From the NCBI RefSeq assembly GCF_001444405.1, contig NZ_CP013187.1, forward strand, positions 2,170,001-2,234,000: DNA of 64,000 nucleotides. The letters are read 5' to 3'. The first letter of the stretch is position 1, and every line of letters begins with the position of its first letter. The translations under genes were made by a program, and so were the position numbers. A model generated the notes under the pieces. The model did no database searches and was not told the DNA's origin. It worked only from the letters and a program-made list of their open reading frames with translations. This DNA is from Pseudoalteromonas phenolica. GTDB lineage: Bacteria > Pseudomonadota > Gammaproteobacteria > Enterobacterales > Alteromonadaceae. Positions 31,401 through 40,631 of this stretch are shown one piece after another.

Positions 31401-32754
31401 ATTCATTATCTCTTTGCAACGCTGGCAAAGTTACGGTTGCGATTGCACCTTGCTCAAGATGATTCTCTAATTGTAATTGCCCGTCATGGTTCAACATTAT
31501 CTGTCGACTTAATGCTAACCCTAAACCTGTGCCTTGCTGTTTAGTGGTATAAAAAGGCACAAATAAGTTATCAAAATTGGCGATCCCCTGCCCAAAGTCT
31601 CGGATACAAATTTTCAACATGTCATCACTTTCTTCAAGGTCTAGCTCAATGCCTTGCTGGTTATTTACTGTATTGGCTTCAATAGCATTTTTTATCAGAT
31701 TGATAAGCACTTGCTGAAGCTGTTTTTTATCAACATTCAGCACTAACTGTGAGGCAGGTTTTGGCCAATTTTCGCTATAAGTAAATTCACAATCAAACAA
31801 AGGCAGAATAGGACCAAATAAACTTTGTACGGTGACCGCTGATTTACTCGGCTTTGGCAATTGAGCCAATTCTCGATAACTGGAAATAAATGCTTGCAAA
31901 GAACTTGCCCGCTCGGAAATAATCTCAAGCCCTTGTTGAAACTGAGGTTGTTTAGAAAATTCACATTGTTGAACTTTCTTATTAAGACTGCGGCTGATTG
32001 TTGCAATTGGCGTAAGTGAATTATTAAGTTCGTGACTTAACACGCGCAATAAGTCTTGCCATGCTTGCTGTTTTCTCTCATCTAGTATTTGTTCTGCTTT
32101 TATTAATAGCAGCAGTGTATGTGGGTTGCCAGCGCTTAAATATTTATCTTTAAAAGCAAAATACTCGCCTTGAAGCTGTGAAGTATTTAACGTCACAACT
32201 GCTGAATTTTTCTCAGTGAGTGATTTCAGCCAATTGAAATCTTGAAGTGAACAATCTTCTATCTCTTGACCTAAAAATAACTGGGTATGTGCGGCATGAT
32301 TTGCCATCACGATATTTTGCTCATTGTCATAAGCAAAACACATAGCTTGAACCTGATCTAAAATTTTATCGATCAGTATCTGCTTTTCAGATACTTGGCG
32401 ACTCTTTGTTTGTAAGTTATCTGCAAGCGTATTGATTAGTTTCAAAAGTGGCGCGATGGCGGCATCTTGCTGTAAGTTTCCACGCATTGTGTAATCTTCT
32501 TCAATCAAAGCCGCCAATAAGTTACTAATAAGCTGTTGTTGTTTGTCTATGTTATTTCGTGTGGCATAGACCACATAAAATAACCCTAACAAGGCGATGA
32601 TGCTGAAAAATGCCAACAAATAGGTATTGAGCCCTACGTAAAGCAAACTAAAAAACGCCACTAAAATGGCCGGCAGCGACAAACCCAATATTAACCGAGT
32701 CTGTTGTTGTTTATGATCAACCACTTTCGTTTTGGAGCGTGCGAAAAATTGCAT
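31399..32754 (-). CDS. Membrane sensor histidine kinase (NtrY/PrsK-like)
   Basis: A 451-residue sensor kinase. Two transmembrane segments lie in the first 65 residues (LILGLSLPAILVAFFSLL and YLLAFFSIIALLGLFYVVY) with almost no periplasmic loop. A HAMP/PAS-like region follows. The dimerisation-phosphoacceptor motif is LSHELNNSLTPI, with an N box LINLIKNAIEAN, G1 DFGQGI, and F/G2 FVPFYTTKQQGTGLGLAL. ATG at 32754 is chosen as start because an upstream in-frame ATG would lie 90 bases inside the response-regulator gene. It begins one base after that gene's stop and probably phosphorylates it. Confidence 0.9.
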   Translation of the reverse strand: MQFFARSKTKVVDHKQQQTRLILGLSLPAILVAFFSLLYVGLNTYLLAFFSIIALLGLFYVVYATRNNIDKQQQLISNLLAALIEEDYTMRGNLQQDAAIAPLLKLINTLADNLQTKSRQVSEKQILIDKILDQVQAMCFAYDNEQNIVMANHAAHTQLFLGQEIEDCSLQDFNWLKSLTEKNSAVVTLNTSQLQGEYFAFKDKYLSAGNPHTLLLLIKAEQILDERKQQAWQDLLRVLSHELNNSLTPIATISRSLNKKVQQCEFSKQPQFQQGLEIISERASSLQAFISSYRELAQLPKPSKSAVTVQSLFGPILPLFDCEFTYSENWPKPASQLVLNVDKKQLQQVLINLIKNAIEANTVNNQQGIELDLEESDDMLKICIRDFGQGIANFDNLFVPFYTTKQQGTGLGLALSRQIMLNHDGQLQLENHLEQGAIATVTLPALQRDNE

Positions 32755-32755
32755 G

Positions 32756-34159
32756 CTATTGCGCTTCGTATTTAGCCAGCCGACGGTAATAACCGCTGCG
32801 ACTGAGGCCCAAAGATTTGGCTGTTTCGGTGACATTCCCTGCAAAGTGTTTAAGTCTTTGCTCCATTGCCTGAAACTCTATTTCATCTAAGGTTAATTTG
32901 GCTTGCGTGGTAATACTGTCTTCTGGCATCGATGTCAGTGCATTTTGCTGAGTGAGATTACTGGTTACATTGAGATTCAGGCTCTCAACTGTGATACTTG
33001 TGTCACTTAAAAACAGTGCTCGCTCTATACAATGACTCAACTCTCTTAAATTGCCCGGCCAGTGATATGCGAGCAATGCAGCTTTAGCACACTCAGACAA
33101 ACAAACATCGTTTTTGCCATAATGCTTACTGTGCTTCGCAACAAAGTAATTTGCCAATGGCACTATGTCGTCTTTACGCGCTTTCAAAGCAGGCATGTGC
33201 AAGGTAACCGTATTTAAACGATAAAATAAATCTTGTCGGAATGACCCTGCTTGAATGGCAGATTCAAGATCTGTATTGGTCGCAGAGACTAATCTTACAT
33301 CAGCACGTTGGGTTTTGCTTGAACCCACAGGTTCAAATTGTTTTTCTTCTAATACGCGCAGCAATTTTGCCTGCTGAGCAAGTGGAATATTACCTATTTC
33401 GTCTAAAAATAATGTGCCCTGCTGCGCCATTTGAAAACGCCCTGCGCGGTTTTGTTTGGCATCTGTAAACGCGCCCTTTACGTGACCAAATAGCTCACTT
33501 TCAAATAAACTTTCTACAATCGCGCCCATATTTGCACTAACAAAGGGCCCTGAAGCGCGCTTTGAAAATTGATGAATTTTGCTTGCAAGTAAGCTTTTAC
33601 CTGTGCCGTTTTCACCTGTGATCAAAATGTTCATATCACTTTTTGCTAAACTTTGTGCCTGTTTGAGCAGTTGCTGCATCACTGCAGATTCAGCGATAAG
33701 ATCGCCATGTTGGAGATATAGGTCTTGTTTCAGTTGACTATTTTCGTCTTGCGCAAGTTCGAGCTGTTGCTCTCGCTCTGCCAGTTTAATTTGGGTTTGA
33801 ATGGTATTAATGAGTGCGTCGTCTTGCCACGGCTTTTGCACAAAGTCTTTTGCACCGGCCTTCAATGCTGAAACTGCGATATCTATGGTCGCCCAGCCTG
33901 TCATGGCAATAATCGGCGGCAGCTTATCTGCCAATAACTTATTCATTTGCTGAATAAATTCAATACCTTCACAGCCTGATGTGGTATCACGATGGAAATT
34001 CATATCCAGCATGACGAGATCAAAGTTATGTTGCGTTAATTGGGTTTTAGCTGCTTCAAGAGACGTGACCCCTTGCACATCAAAACCATGGTCATCTAGT
34101 AAAAACTGTAGGCTGGCGATGATATTAATATCATCGTCAGCCACTAAAATGTTTGCCAT
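32756..34159 (-). CDS. NtrC-family sigma-54-dependent response regulator
   Basis: A 467-residue activator. The receiver domain (1-125) has the acidic pair DDD at 8-10 and the phosphoacceptor Asp52 in VMLDMNF. The AAA+ domain (about 155-385) shows Walker A ITGENGTGKSLLA, the sigma-54 contact motif GAFTDA (in place of GAFTGA), Walker B TLFLDEIGN and the R-finger region FRQDLFYRL. A Fis-type HTH ends the protein (NVTETAKSLGLSRSGYYRRL). It lies between the transporter permease and the kinase and is expected to switch on sigma-54 promoters for the adjacent operon, although no clear -24/-12 site was found. Confidence 0.93.
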   Translation of the reverse strand: MANILVADDDINIIASLQFLLDDHGFDVQGVTSLEAAKTQLTQHNFDLVMLDMNFHRDTTSGCEGIEFIQQMNKLLADKLPPIIAMTGWATIDIAVSALKAGAKDFVQKPWQDDALINTIQTQIKLAEREQQLELAQDENSQLKQDLYLQHGDLIAESAVMQQLLKQAQSLAKSDMNILITGENGTGKSLLASKIHQFSKRASGPFVSANMGAIVESLFESELFGHVKGAFTDAKQNRAGRFQMAQQGTLFLDEIGNIPLAQQAKLLRVLEEKQFEPVGSSKTQRADVRLVSATNTDLESAIQAGSFRQDLFYRLNTVTLHMPALKARKDDIVPLANYFVAKHSKHYGKNDVCLSECAKAALLAYHWPGNLRELSHCIERALFLSDTSITVESLNLNVTSNLTQQNALTSMPEDSITTQAKLTLDEIEFQAMEQRLKHFAGNVTETAKSLGLSRSGYYRRLAKYEAQ

Positions 34160-34174
34160 TATTATTGTTATTCC

Positions 34175-36595
34175 TTACTCATAGCGAAGTACCTGGCTTG
34201 GCTCCAATACTACCGCATTTCTGGTTGGAAAATAAATGGCAAGTAACACCGCACTGGCAACTAGCACTGTTACGATGCACGCAAGTATCGGATAAATGTA
34301 AGCCGGTACTAGCTGCTCTGTAAAATTATGAAATACATAAGCAATCAAGACAAAAAGTAGTAAGGCTAAACCACTTCCCAGTATCAACAATTTACTACCT
34401 TGTTTTACGAATAAACTGACTATCGCTCTATCAGTCGCACCGACAGCGCGGCGGACGCCAATTTCGTTGTAGCGTTGGAAAACTGTACCCGCACTCAAAC
34501 CATAAATACCTGTTAGTGCTAAAAACAACGCGAAGAAAGCACATCCAAAAGTAATAAAGAACGCTGTTTTGGCCATTTTGTGCAGCATGCCAAAGTCATC
34601 TTCTTTCGATCTGAAATAGCCAAGATCAGACGCTGGATCTAAACGGTAAAATACATGATAAAAATCGGTCTGAGCTCGTTGGCTATCTCCAAAGTGCTTT
34701 AATGTCACTCTTAAGGGACCAACTTCACCTTGCAACGCCGATGTATAAATTTCGTCTTCTTTATCTAGTGCAGCAAATAGAGACGATGCATTCATTCTAT
34801 TCGTCACAACTCCAACAATTGTGTGCGTCTCTTTTCCTGATTTAAGTTCAACTTCTATTTGTTCCCCAAGCGGGCTGGCATTCGGCCAGTATCGTTTTGC
34901 CATTGAATCTGAGATCACGGCTGTTCGCATGGCATTTCGATGATCTTGCTCGTCAAGGTGACGACCTTCGAGCAAATACGGACCGTAGCTTTGTGTGTTT
35001 CCAATCAGCTCAATCACATCTACTTGTGGTTTATCCTGCTCTCTTTCGGTGATTTGACCCGCTGGGTAGACAGGCTTTTTACCCAAATAGGCACTGAGAG
35101 AGACATCGCTAATACTATTTTGCTGTTCAAGTTCAGCTTTTAGTAATTGATAATAAGTAAGTTTTTGTTCTGCAGAGGTGTAACGCTTTTCTTCTAACGT
35201 TAGATTCACATCTAAACTATTCTTGAAGTCGACGCCCATATCCATATTAATAATAGTTTGAGATAAAAACGCAGATAATCCGCCAATCAGCATGAGAGTA
35301 GAAATCAAAAATATTTGTGCCGTCAATAATACCCTAGAAAGTCGGCCCGCTTTTTTACCCTGAGCCCCACGCGTACCGTCCCGTAAAGTAGCATTCACAT
35401 CTTGTGTTGCTGCTTTATACGCAGGTAAGAAACAAGCAAAGAAGAGGGTCACTAAAGCAAACACCAAGGCTGCGAATAAGGTGTCAGTATCCATTCCCCA
35501 ATGCCACCAGAATGCAAGGTTATCAGCCATATGACTTTGTAATACGATTTCTGTATAACCCAGGGCAGCTCCAGTTAATAAAACCGCTAACACAGAACCA
35601 AGAATGGTTAAAATGCTCCCCTCCCACATTAACTGAGAAATTAAACGTTTAGTGGGGGCACCTAGCGCAGCACGGATCGCCGTCTCTTTATTTTTTTCTA
35701 ACGCTCTAGCAAGCAACAAGTTACCAACATTGATACAAGCGAGTAATAATATGCACAGTGCAACACCATTGATAAAGGTAAAAACAATACCACCCGCACC
35801 ATTTACTTGCGCACTCGGAAACGATGTAATCGCAACTGTTCTTGGTTCATAGTCACGGCCCAGTGCTTGCTGCTTCTGAGTATAAAACCCTTTTAGCAAG
35901 CTGGATAATTCAGTTTCTGCTTGCTCAACAGACGTGCCTTTATTTAAACGACCGTACAAACTAAGCCATTCATCGTTGCTCATTTGTGGCTGCCTATATT
36001 GCAAAGATAATGGTTGCCAGGCTCTACCAGCAACTGGAAACGCAAAACCTTCAGGCATAACGCCTATAACCGTCGTTAATTGGTTGTTGAGATTAATAAT
36101 TTGGCCAACAATATCTTGCTGACCATTAAAAGTGCTCTGCCAAATAACATAACTTAACACCACCACAGGCTCTGCACTGACTTGGTAGTCTTCAACTTGT
36201 AGTGTACGTCCCATTAATGGTTGAACTTTTGTAAACTCAAAGAAGTTACTATCCACTTTTTCTAAACTAAGTCGTTTCGATGTTTGTTCAAATAGAATAT
36301 GTCCGTATGTTGAAACATAGCGACCAATCTGCGCGAAGCTGGTTTGTGATTCAATTAGATTAGCGGTTTCCCACGCTGGCATAGGATCTAAGTCTGCATC
36401 TTCTTGTGATTGAGAAGATATATGTAGAATGGTTTCACCTTCAGGTAGAGGCAAGTCTTTGTAAAGCACGGAATTCAAAAATGAAAAACTATATAAGCTG
36501 ACAAATAGGCCGCCAATCAGTACCAGCAGCGTCAAGGCTGAGAATTTTGGCGACTGGAGTAATTGTCTGAGTGCATACTTAATATCAAGCCACAT
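34175..36595 (-). CDS. MacB/FtsX-type ABC transporter permease (ADOP-like)
   Basis: An 806-residue inner-membrane permease with two FtsX units. Transmembrane segments lie near residues 20-40, about 270-300, 330-350 and 380-405 for the first unit, then about 425-445 and three further segments at about 690-800. Extended periplasmic regions contain MacB-PCD-like sequence such as EPVVVLSYVIWQSTF and VIGVMPEGFAFP. The second copy has RTAVISDSMAKRYWP and EIGVRRAVGAT; the first has ETAIRAALGAPTKRL. ATG at 36595 is chosen because AAGGAG lies six bases upstream. The partner ATPase gene ends 10 bases before. Substrate is unknown; macrolide, lipoprotein or peptide export are all possible. Confidence 0.9.
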   Translation of the reverse strand: MWLDIKYALRQLLQSPKFSALTLLVLIGGLFVSLYSFSFLNSVLYKDLPLPEGETILHISSQSQEDADLDPMPAWETANLIESQTSFAQIGRYVSTYGHILFEQTSKRLSLEKVDSNFFEFTKVQPLMGRTLQVEDYQVSAEPVVVLSYVIWQSTFNGQQDIVGQIINLNNQLTTVIGVMPEGFAFPVAGRAWQPLSLQYRQPQMSNDEWLSLYGRLNKGTSVEQAETELSSLLKGFYTQKQQALGRDYEPRTVAITSFPSAQVNGAGGIVFTFINGVALCILLLACINVGNLLLARALEKNKETAIRAALGAPTKRLISQLMWEGSILTILGSVLAVLLTGAALGYTEIVLQSHMADNLAFWWHWGMDTDTLFAALVFALVTLFFACFLPAYKAATQDVNATLRDGTRGAQGKKAGRLSRVLLTAQIFLISTLMLIGGLSAFLSQTIINMDMGVDFKNSLDVNLTLEEKRYTSAEQKLTYYQLLKAELEQQNSISDVSLSAYLGKKPVYPAGQITEREQDKPQVDVIELIGNTQSYGPYLLEGRHLDEQDHRNAMRTAVISDSMAKRYWPNASPLGEQIEVELKSGKETHTIVGVVTNRMNASSLFAALDKEDEIYTSALQGEVGPLRVTLKHFGDSQRAQTDFYHVFYRLDPASDLGYFRSKEDDFGMLHKMAKTAFFITFGCAFFALFLALTGIYGLSAGTVFQRYNEIGVRRAVGATDRAIVSLFVKQGSKLLILGSGLALLLFVLIAYVFHNFTEQLVPAYIYPILACIVTVLVASAVLLAIYFPTRNAVVLEPSQVLRYE

Positions 36596-36605
36596 AATGT
36601 GCTCC

Positions 36606-37313
36606 TTACGCTGGTACTTTTTCGACAGAATGAAGCATGACATCATTAACTAATGTGCCATCAAGTATACTAACCTGTCGCTGCGCCATCTGAGCACTAC
36701 GAGGGTCGTGCGTCACCATGCAAATCGTGCTGCCGTCTCGGTGCAACTGGTCAAATAACGCCATCACTTTTTCTGCATTTTGACTGTCTAAGTTACCTGT
36801 TGGCTCATCGGCAAAGATAATTTTCGGATCGTTCACCAAGGCTCTTGCAACGGCCACTCGCTGCTGTTGACCACCTGACAGCTGAGAAGGATAGTGATTC
36901 GCACGATGTTGCATTCCAACCCGCTCCAATACTTCATCCACCTTACTTTGCATCAAGCTCTTAGAGACACCATTTTGGTAAGTCAGCGGCAACATGATGT
37001 TTTCACTGATTGTGAGACTAGAAATTAAATTGAAAGATTGAAAAACAAAGCCGATGTCATAACAACGGATCTGAGCCCGTTTATCTCTGCTAAAACCCGT
37101 AACATCCTGACCATTAAATAAATATTGTCCGCTGGTAGCGGTGTCGAGTAAGCCTAAAATAGACAACAAGGTAGATTTACCGCAGCCAGAAGGGCCTGAC
37201 AGGGAAACATACTCACCCTGTGCTATTTCAAGATTAATATTACTTAACGCATGGGTTTCGATGTCTTCAGTTAAAAATGATTTATTGATGTTACTTAAAC
37301 TTAATAATGACAT
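36606..37313 (-). CDS. ABC transporter ATPase (LolD/MacB type)
   Basis: A 235-residue nucleotide-binding protein. It contains Walker A SGPSGCGKSTLL (about 39-50), the Q-loop FVFQSFNLI, the signature YPSQLSGGQQQRVAVARAL, Walker B IIFADEPTGNLD and the switch histidine in MVTHDP. This pattern is characteristic of the MacB/LolD/FtsE group that powers FtsX-type permeases. It sits between the HlyD-like protein and the permease with short gaps, so the three form a tripartite pump lacking an outer-membrane channel in this cluster. Confidence 0.95.
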   Translation of the reverse strand: MSLLSLSNINKSFLTEDIETHALSNINLEIAQGEYVSLSGPSGCGKSTLLSILGLLDTATSGQYLFNGQDVTGFSRDKRAQIRCYDIGFVFQSFNLISSLTISENIMLPLTYQNGVSKSLMQSKVDEVLERVGMQHRANHYPSQLSGGQQQRVAVARALVNDPKIIFADEPTGNLDSQNAEKVMALFDQLHRDGSTICMVTHDPRSAQMAQRQVSILDGTLVNDVMLHSVEKVPA

Positions 37314-37340
37314 GAGAGATCCTTTTTAAACCTATTGATA

Positions 37341-38597
37341 TTATTGTATTTTGACACTGCTATGAGATGCCCATGCGCTGGTGTCAGAGATAATAATTTG
37401 ATCGCCTGGGTTAAGACCAGAAAGAATTTGAATATATTTGGCAGTACTGGTGCCAAGTTTGACTTCATATTTTTGTGCAAACGCACCGTCATTGGTCGTT
37501 TTGAACAAATCTACCGTACGGTTTTTTGGTGCAAATGCAGGGCGTTTCACATAAAGCGTATTTTTGATGTTTGTCACTTCAATGTAACCATCAATATTGA
37601 GATCTGAGCGCGCTTCCTTAGGTAGCTCAGAGATAATCCCCACCTCCACTGCCACTAGGCCATTTTCAGATAGCGGGGAAATGCGCTGCACTTCACCTGA
37701 GAGTTTATTAAAGCGGGTATCAATGGTGACAGGTTGACCCATCACAACGTCTTTAACTTGTATTTCTTGTACGTTTATCTCGGCAAATAGCGAACCTGGA
37801 TCTATTACTAAAGCTGCATTTTCACCGTTATTAAGTTGTTGACCAAGTTCAATCGGCAGCTTTTGAACTATGCCTGAAATGCCCGCTGTGATAGTTAAGC
37901 CACTTACCTGCTGTTGTGCTTTTCTGAGGTTATTTTCGACCTGCTCAAGACGTGCTTGTCTTGCTAATTCACTGGCTTGGTAGTTTTGTTGCATTTTATC
38001 AGCACGTTTTATTTGTGCCTGCCAACGAGCATACTGTTGCGTAACCGCAAGTTGAGTGCGTTTAAAATCTAATGCTGACAATGAGCCTTTACCTTGATCT
38101 AGCAATGATTGCTCTGCATCAAGTTTTAATTTTGAGCTTTTGTAATTAAACTCTGCTTCCATAACAGCATTTTCAAGATCAAGTTGTTGAGCTTGTTGCG
38201 CAACTGCAGCCGCGTTATTTTCAGCCTTAATGGCTTTAAGTTCCCATTGAATTTTCTCTAGTTCACTCAGCAGTTCAACATTTTCTAACACCGCAATTTT
38301 CTGTCCTTGCACAACACTGTCTCCGGGTTTTGCAAGTAACTGTTGTACTCTGCCTCTTGATTGCGCTGCACTCCATTGCAATGATTTTGGCTTTAAAACC
38401 CCAGAGCCTCTTACTTCAATTTTGAAGTCTCCCTGCTTCACGTTAGCCATTTGTAATTTATCTCGTGCGACAAAATAAGAAGCATCGCCTAAAAACTGCT
38501 TTGATAGGTAAATCGCTAAAACGATTAAAGATATAACAGGTAAGTACCAATATCGCTTAATTACAGGTTTTGGTTGTGGGGTTCTCTTCGTATCCAT
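37341..38597 (-). CDS. HlyD-family periplasmic adaptor
   Basis: A 418-residue membrane-fusion protein. One transmembrane segment is near residues 18-35 (YWYLPVISLIVLAIYLS). A lipoyl-like half-motif (LAKPGDSVVQGQKIAVLE, about 90-107) is followed by a long alpha-helical hairpin rich in Gln and Ala (about 115-230), and a second lipoyl half (GISGIVQKLPIELGQQLNNGE). The beta-barrel portion ends with PGDQIIISD. The start MDTK at 38597 has GGAG six bases upstream. It is the first gene of the pump cluster; an inverted repeat upstream (38709-38724) is a possible operator. Confidence 0.9.
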   Translation of the reverse strand: MDTKRTPQPKPVIKRYWYLPVISLIVLAIYLSKQFLGDASYFVARDKLQMANVKQGDFKIEVRGSGVLKPKSLQWSAAQSRGRVQQLLAKPGDSVVQGQKIAVLENVELLSELEKIQWELKAIKAENNAAAVAQQAQQLDLENAVMEAEFNYKSSKLKLDAEQSLLDQGKGSLSALDFKRTQLAVTQQYARWQAQIKRADKMQQNYQASELARQARLEQVENNLRKAQQQVSGLTITAGISGIVQKLPIELGQQLNNGENAALVIDPGSLFAEINVQEIQVKDVVMGQPVTIDTRFNKLSGEVQRISPLSENGLVAVEVGIISELPKEARSDLNIDGYIEVTNIKNTLYVKRPAFAPKNRTVDLFKTTNDGAFAQKYEVKLGTSTAKYIQILSGLNPGDQIIISDTSAWASHSSVKIQ

Positions 38598-38708
38598 AGC
38601 TGGCTCCATTAGTTGAACTGGGTAACTTAAATCAACTATCGAGCCAAGGTTTATCTTATTGTTATTTAATGATTTTTATATTTCTAAAACTGCAAGCAAT
38701 GTTTTCTT

Positions 38709-38724
38709 GTGTCGAAACCGAGAC
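38709..38724. promoter_or_regulatory. Imperfect inverted repeat upstream of the pump operon
   Basis: GTGTCG-AAAC-CGAGAC has 6-bp arms with one mismatch, about 110-130 bp upstream of the HlyD-like start. This is the distance at which an NtrC-type activator often binds, but no -24/-12 promoter was recognised between it and the gene. Confidence 0.25.
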
Positions 38725-38734
38725 AACTTATAAA

Positions 38735-38766
38735 ATAAGAGTGTCTCAATTATGGGACACTCTTAT
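38735..38766 (-). terminator. Terminator after the CBS-domain gene
   Basis: ATAAGAGTGTC and GACACTCTTAT form an 11-bp stem, extended inward by a G-T and a C-G pair. In the minus direction it is followed by TTTATAA, 17 bp past the CBS gene stop. Confidence 0.65.
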
Positions 38767-38782
38767 AATTTCAAAATTGTTT

Positions 38783-39373
38783 TTAAGCGATGATTTCTTG
38801 GTGGTCATGGATAATTTCGAAAATCTCTTTAAATGAATGGGCTGTTTGAAGAATATTAACAGGAATATGTAATGCTCTGGCAATATCACTGGCTGAGATC
38901 ATGCCTCTTAAGCTGCCTTTTTCATCAACTAATAAGATGTGTTGATGACCTAAACCTTTTAACGTTTCGAGTACATCGCCTATTTTAGAATTTTCTACCA
39001 TTGAATAAGGCATCGCACGTAGATCTGATTTTTTTGTCATTAAATCTTCAACTGTTAGGTCACTTCGAGACTGATTTCGCTTTTGTGCTACTGTCAGTAC
39101 TTTTCTACCGGTTAAATCACGAGAGTTGATGACTCCTAAAAAAGTATCATCATGATCTATGACTAACTTCGACCTAACATGGCCATTTACCATCATAAAT
39201 AAAGCATGATCAACATCTACGTCTTTTAAAATAACTTGCGGCGTTCGTCGGGTAAAATCAGTCACTATCTTAAGTGCAGTACTCTTAAGATCTAATTTCT
39301 CAGAATCGAAGTGATCGCAGAATTGATACACACCTTTTAATTCAACTGTGTCTATTTTTTTGAATTCGCCCAT
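38783..39373 (-). CDS. CBS-domain protein
   Basis: A 196-residue cytoplasmic protein. Residues 1-60 are an unassigned helical start; a first CBS-type region spans about 45-105 (QVILKDVDVDHALFMM... DDTFLGVINSRDLTGR) and a second about 115-175 (VEDLMTKKSDLRAMPYSMVENSKIGDVLETLKGLGHQHILLVDEKGSLRGMISASDIARAL). CBS pairs usually bind adenine nucleotides and regulate a partner. The start at 39373 is preferred, with GAGG six bases upstream; an upstream ATG 12 bases earlier lacks a site. It is monocistronic and divergent from the FHA gene; the partner is unknown. Confidence 0.85.
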   Translation of the reverse strand: MGEFKKIDTVELKGVYQFCDHFDSEKLDLKSTALKIVTDFTRRTPQVILKDVDVDHALFMMVNGHVRSKLVIDHDDTFLGVINSRDLTGRKVLTVAQKRNQSRSDLTVEDLMTKKSDLRAMPYSMVENSKIGDVLETLKGLGHQHILLVDEKGSLRGMISASDIARALHIPVNILQTAHSFKEIFEIIHDHQEIIA

Positions 39374-39654
39374 TTGATACCTCATAAATCAACTTTTTAC
39401 TTTATTGCAATAATAAAAATATGGTTCAGTAAAGACGAATTCGCAAGCTGGTGTAAGTGACTGTAATCGCATATTACAAAAAAAAAGCTTAGACTTGATC
39501 TGGGTTAATACAATTTGAACTTTCGATAAACTCTATTCGTTCAATGTGTGCATTAACAAGTTAAATCATATTGTGCTGAGCGACTTCACAGTTTAGTATC
39601 AGCCGATTGTTTCAACGGAAAAATTTTAGTTTTAATTAGGAAAAGGAAGCATAT

Positions 39655-40614
39655 ATGGCTTATCTCATTGATGAACAAAAGCTTGAAAAGATCTATCTAA
39701 AGAGCTATCACACCATTGGGCGATTCAAATACAACGTTGATACGCTTATTGATTCACCCGAAATCTCTCGCCATCACGCAATTATTGAACACACTCAGGG
39801 TAATTGGTTAATTCGAGATGTAAGTACCAATGGTATTTGGATCAATGATAAAAAAATAAGTAAAAACCTTCCATATCAGTTGTGCCTTAACGATAAAATT
39901 GATTTTGCCGCCCCTGGTCGAAGTTCTTTTGTTGTCGGCGATCTCAGCACAGATTGTCAGTTTTTGGTATCTCAATCAGATAGCAATAAAGTTATTGAAA
40001 TTAAAGACCAGCTTCTCCTACCTAACGAGCAAGAAGCATCACATATTGCCTATTTCGATAGCATGCTTAATTATTGGTTCTTAGAAGATTTATTTACAAA
40101 TGACAGACAAGTTTTAATTGATGGAGGGCTGATCAGCATTTTTAATGATCAGTGGCAATTTTACTGCTCAAGCCCGTCGACCATTACCAAACAACTTAAA
40201 AATGAGGTAGCGCAGAATATCGAGTATGCCTTATCTTTCAATGTTAGTTTAGATGAAGAGAATACCCACCTAACTTTAAACGTTGCAAGTAAAACATTCG
40301 ATTTAGGTACACGCACTCATCACTATCTATTACTACTGCTCGCACGAACTCGTATTCTTGATAAACAAGCTGGCCTAGAGCCTGAATTACAGGGCTGGAT
40401 GTACCGTGAAGAATTAACTAAAGCACTGGGAATACAGATGAACCATATGAATATTATGGTTCACCGAGCGAAAAAGCAATTAGCTGATGCCTGTTTAGAT
40501 GTTTGTCCTGAGTTTGCTTACATGCTTGAATCTGAAAATGGTAAGGTCAGAATAAATTGTAACGACATTACCATCGTCAAAGGCAGTAAACTTGAGACCC
40601 GCATCTCTATCTAG
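39655..40614 (+). CDS. FHA-domain protein with C-terminal winged-helix-like region
   Basis: A 319-residue protein. The N-terminal FHA domain (about 20-85) contains IGRFKYNVDTLIDSPEISRHHAIIE (the GR and SRHH phosphothreonine-binding motifs) and STNGIWINDKKI. The C-terminal region (about 215-290), with YLLLLLARTRILDKQAG...GWMYREELTKALGIQMNHMNIMVHRAKKQLAD, resembles an OmpR-type winged helix. The combination suggests a transcription or signalling switch responding to a Ser/Thr-phosphorylated partner. The start follows GGAAAAGGAAGC. The nearest protein-kinase-like gene in the window is prkA, over 20 kb away, so no partner is indicated. Confidence 0.78.
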   Translation: MAYLIDEQKLEKIYLKSYHTIGRFKYNVDTLIDSPEISRHHAIIEHTQGNWLIRDVSTNGIWINDKKISKNLPYQLCLNDKIDFAAPGRSSFVVGDLSTDCQFLVSQSDSNKVIEIKDQLLLPNEQEASHIAYFDSMLNYWFLEDLFTNDRQVLIDGGLISIFNDQWQFYCSSPSTITKQLKNEVAQNIEYALSFNVSLDEENTHLTLNVASKTFDLGTRTHHYLLLLLARTRILDKQAGLEPELQGWMYREELTKALGIQMNHMNIMVHRAKKQLADACLDVCPEFAYMLESENGKVRINCNDITIVKGSKLETRISI

Positions 40615-40631
40615 AGCAAGCCTCAAAAGTG

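Noticed and set aside
38610..38730. Sigma-54 promoter for the pump operon
   Set aside because: No GG-N10-GC pair with adjacent consensus was found upstream of the HlyD-like gene on the minus strand.
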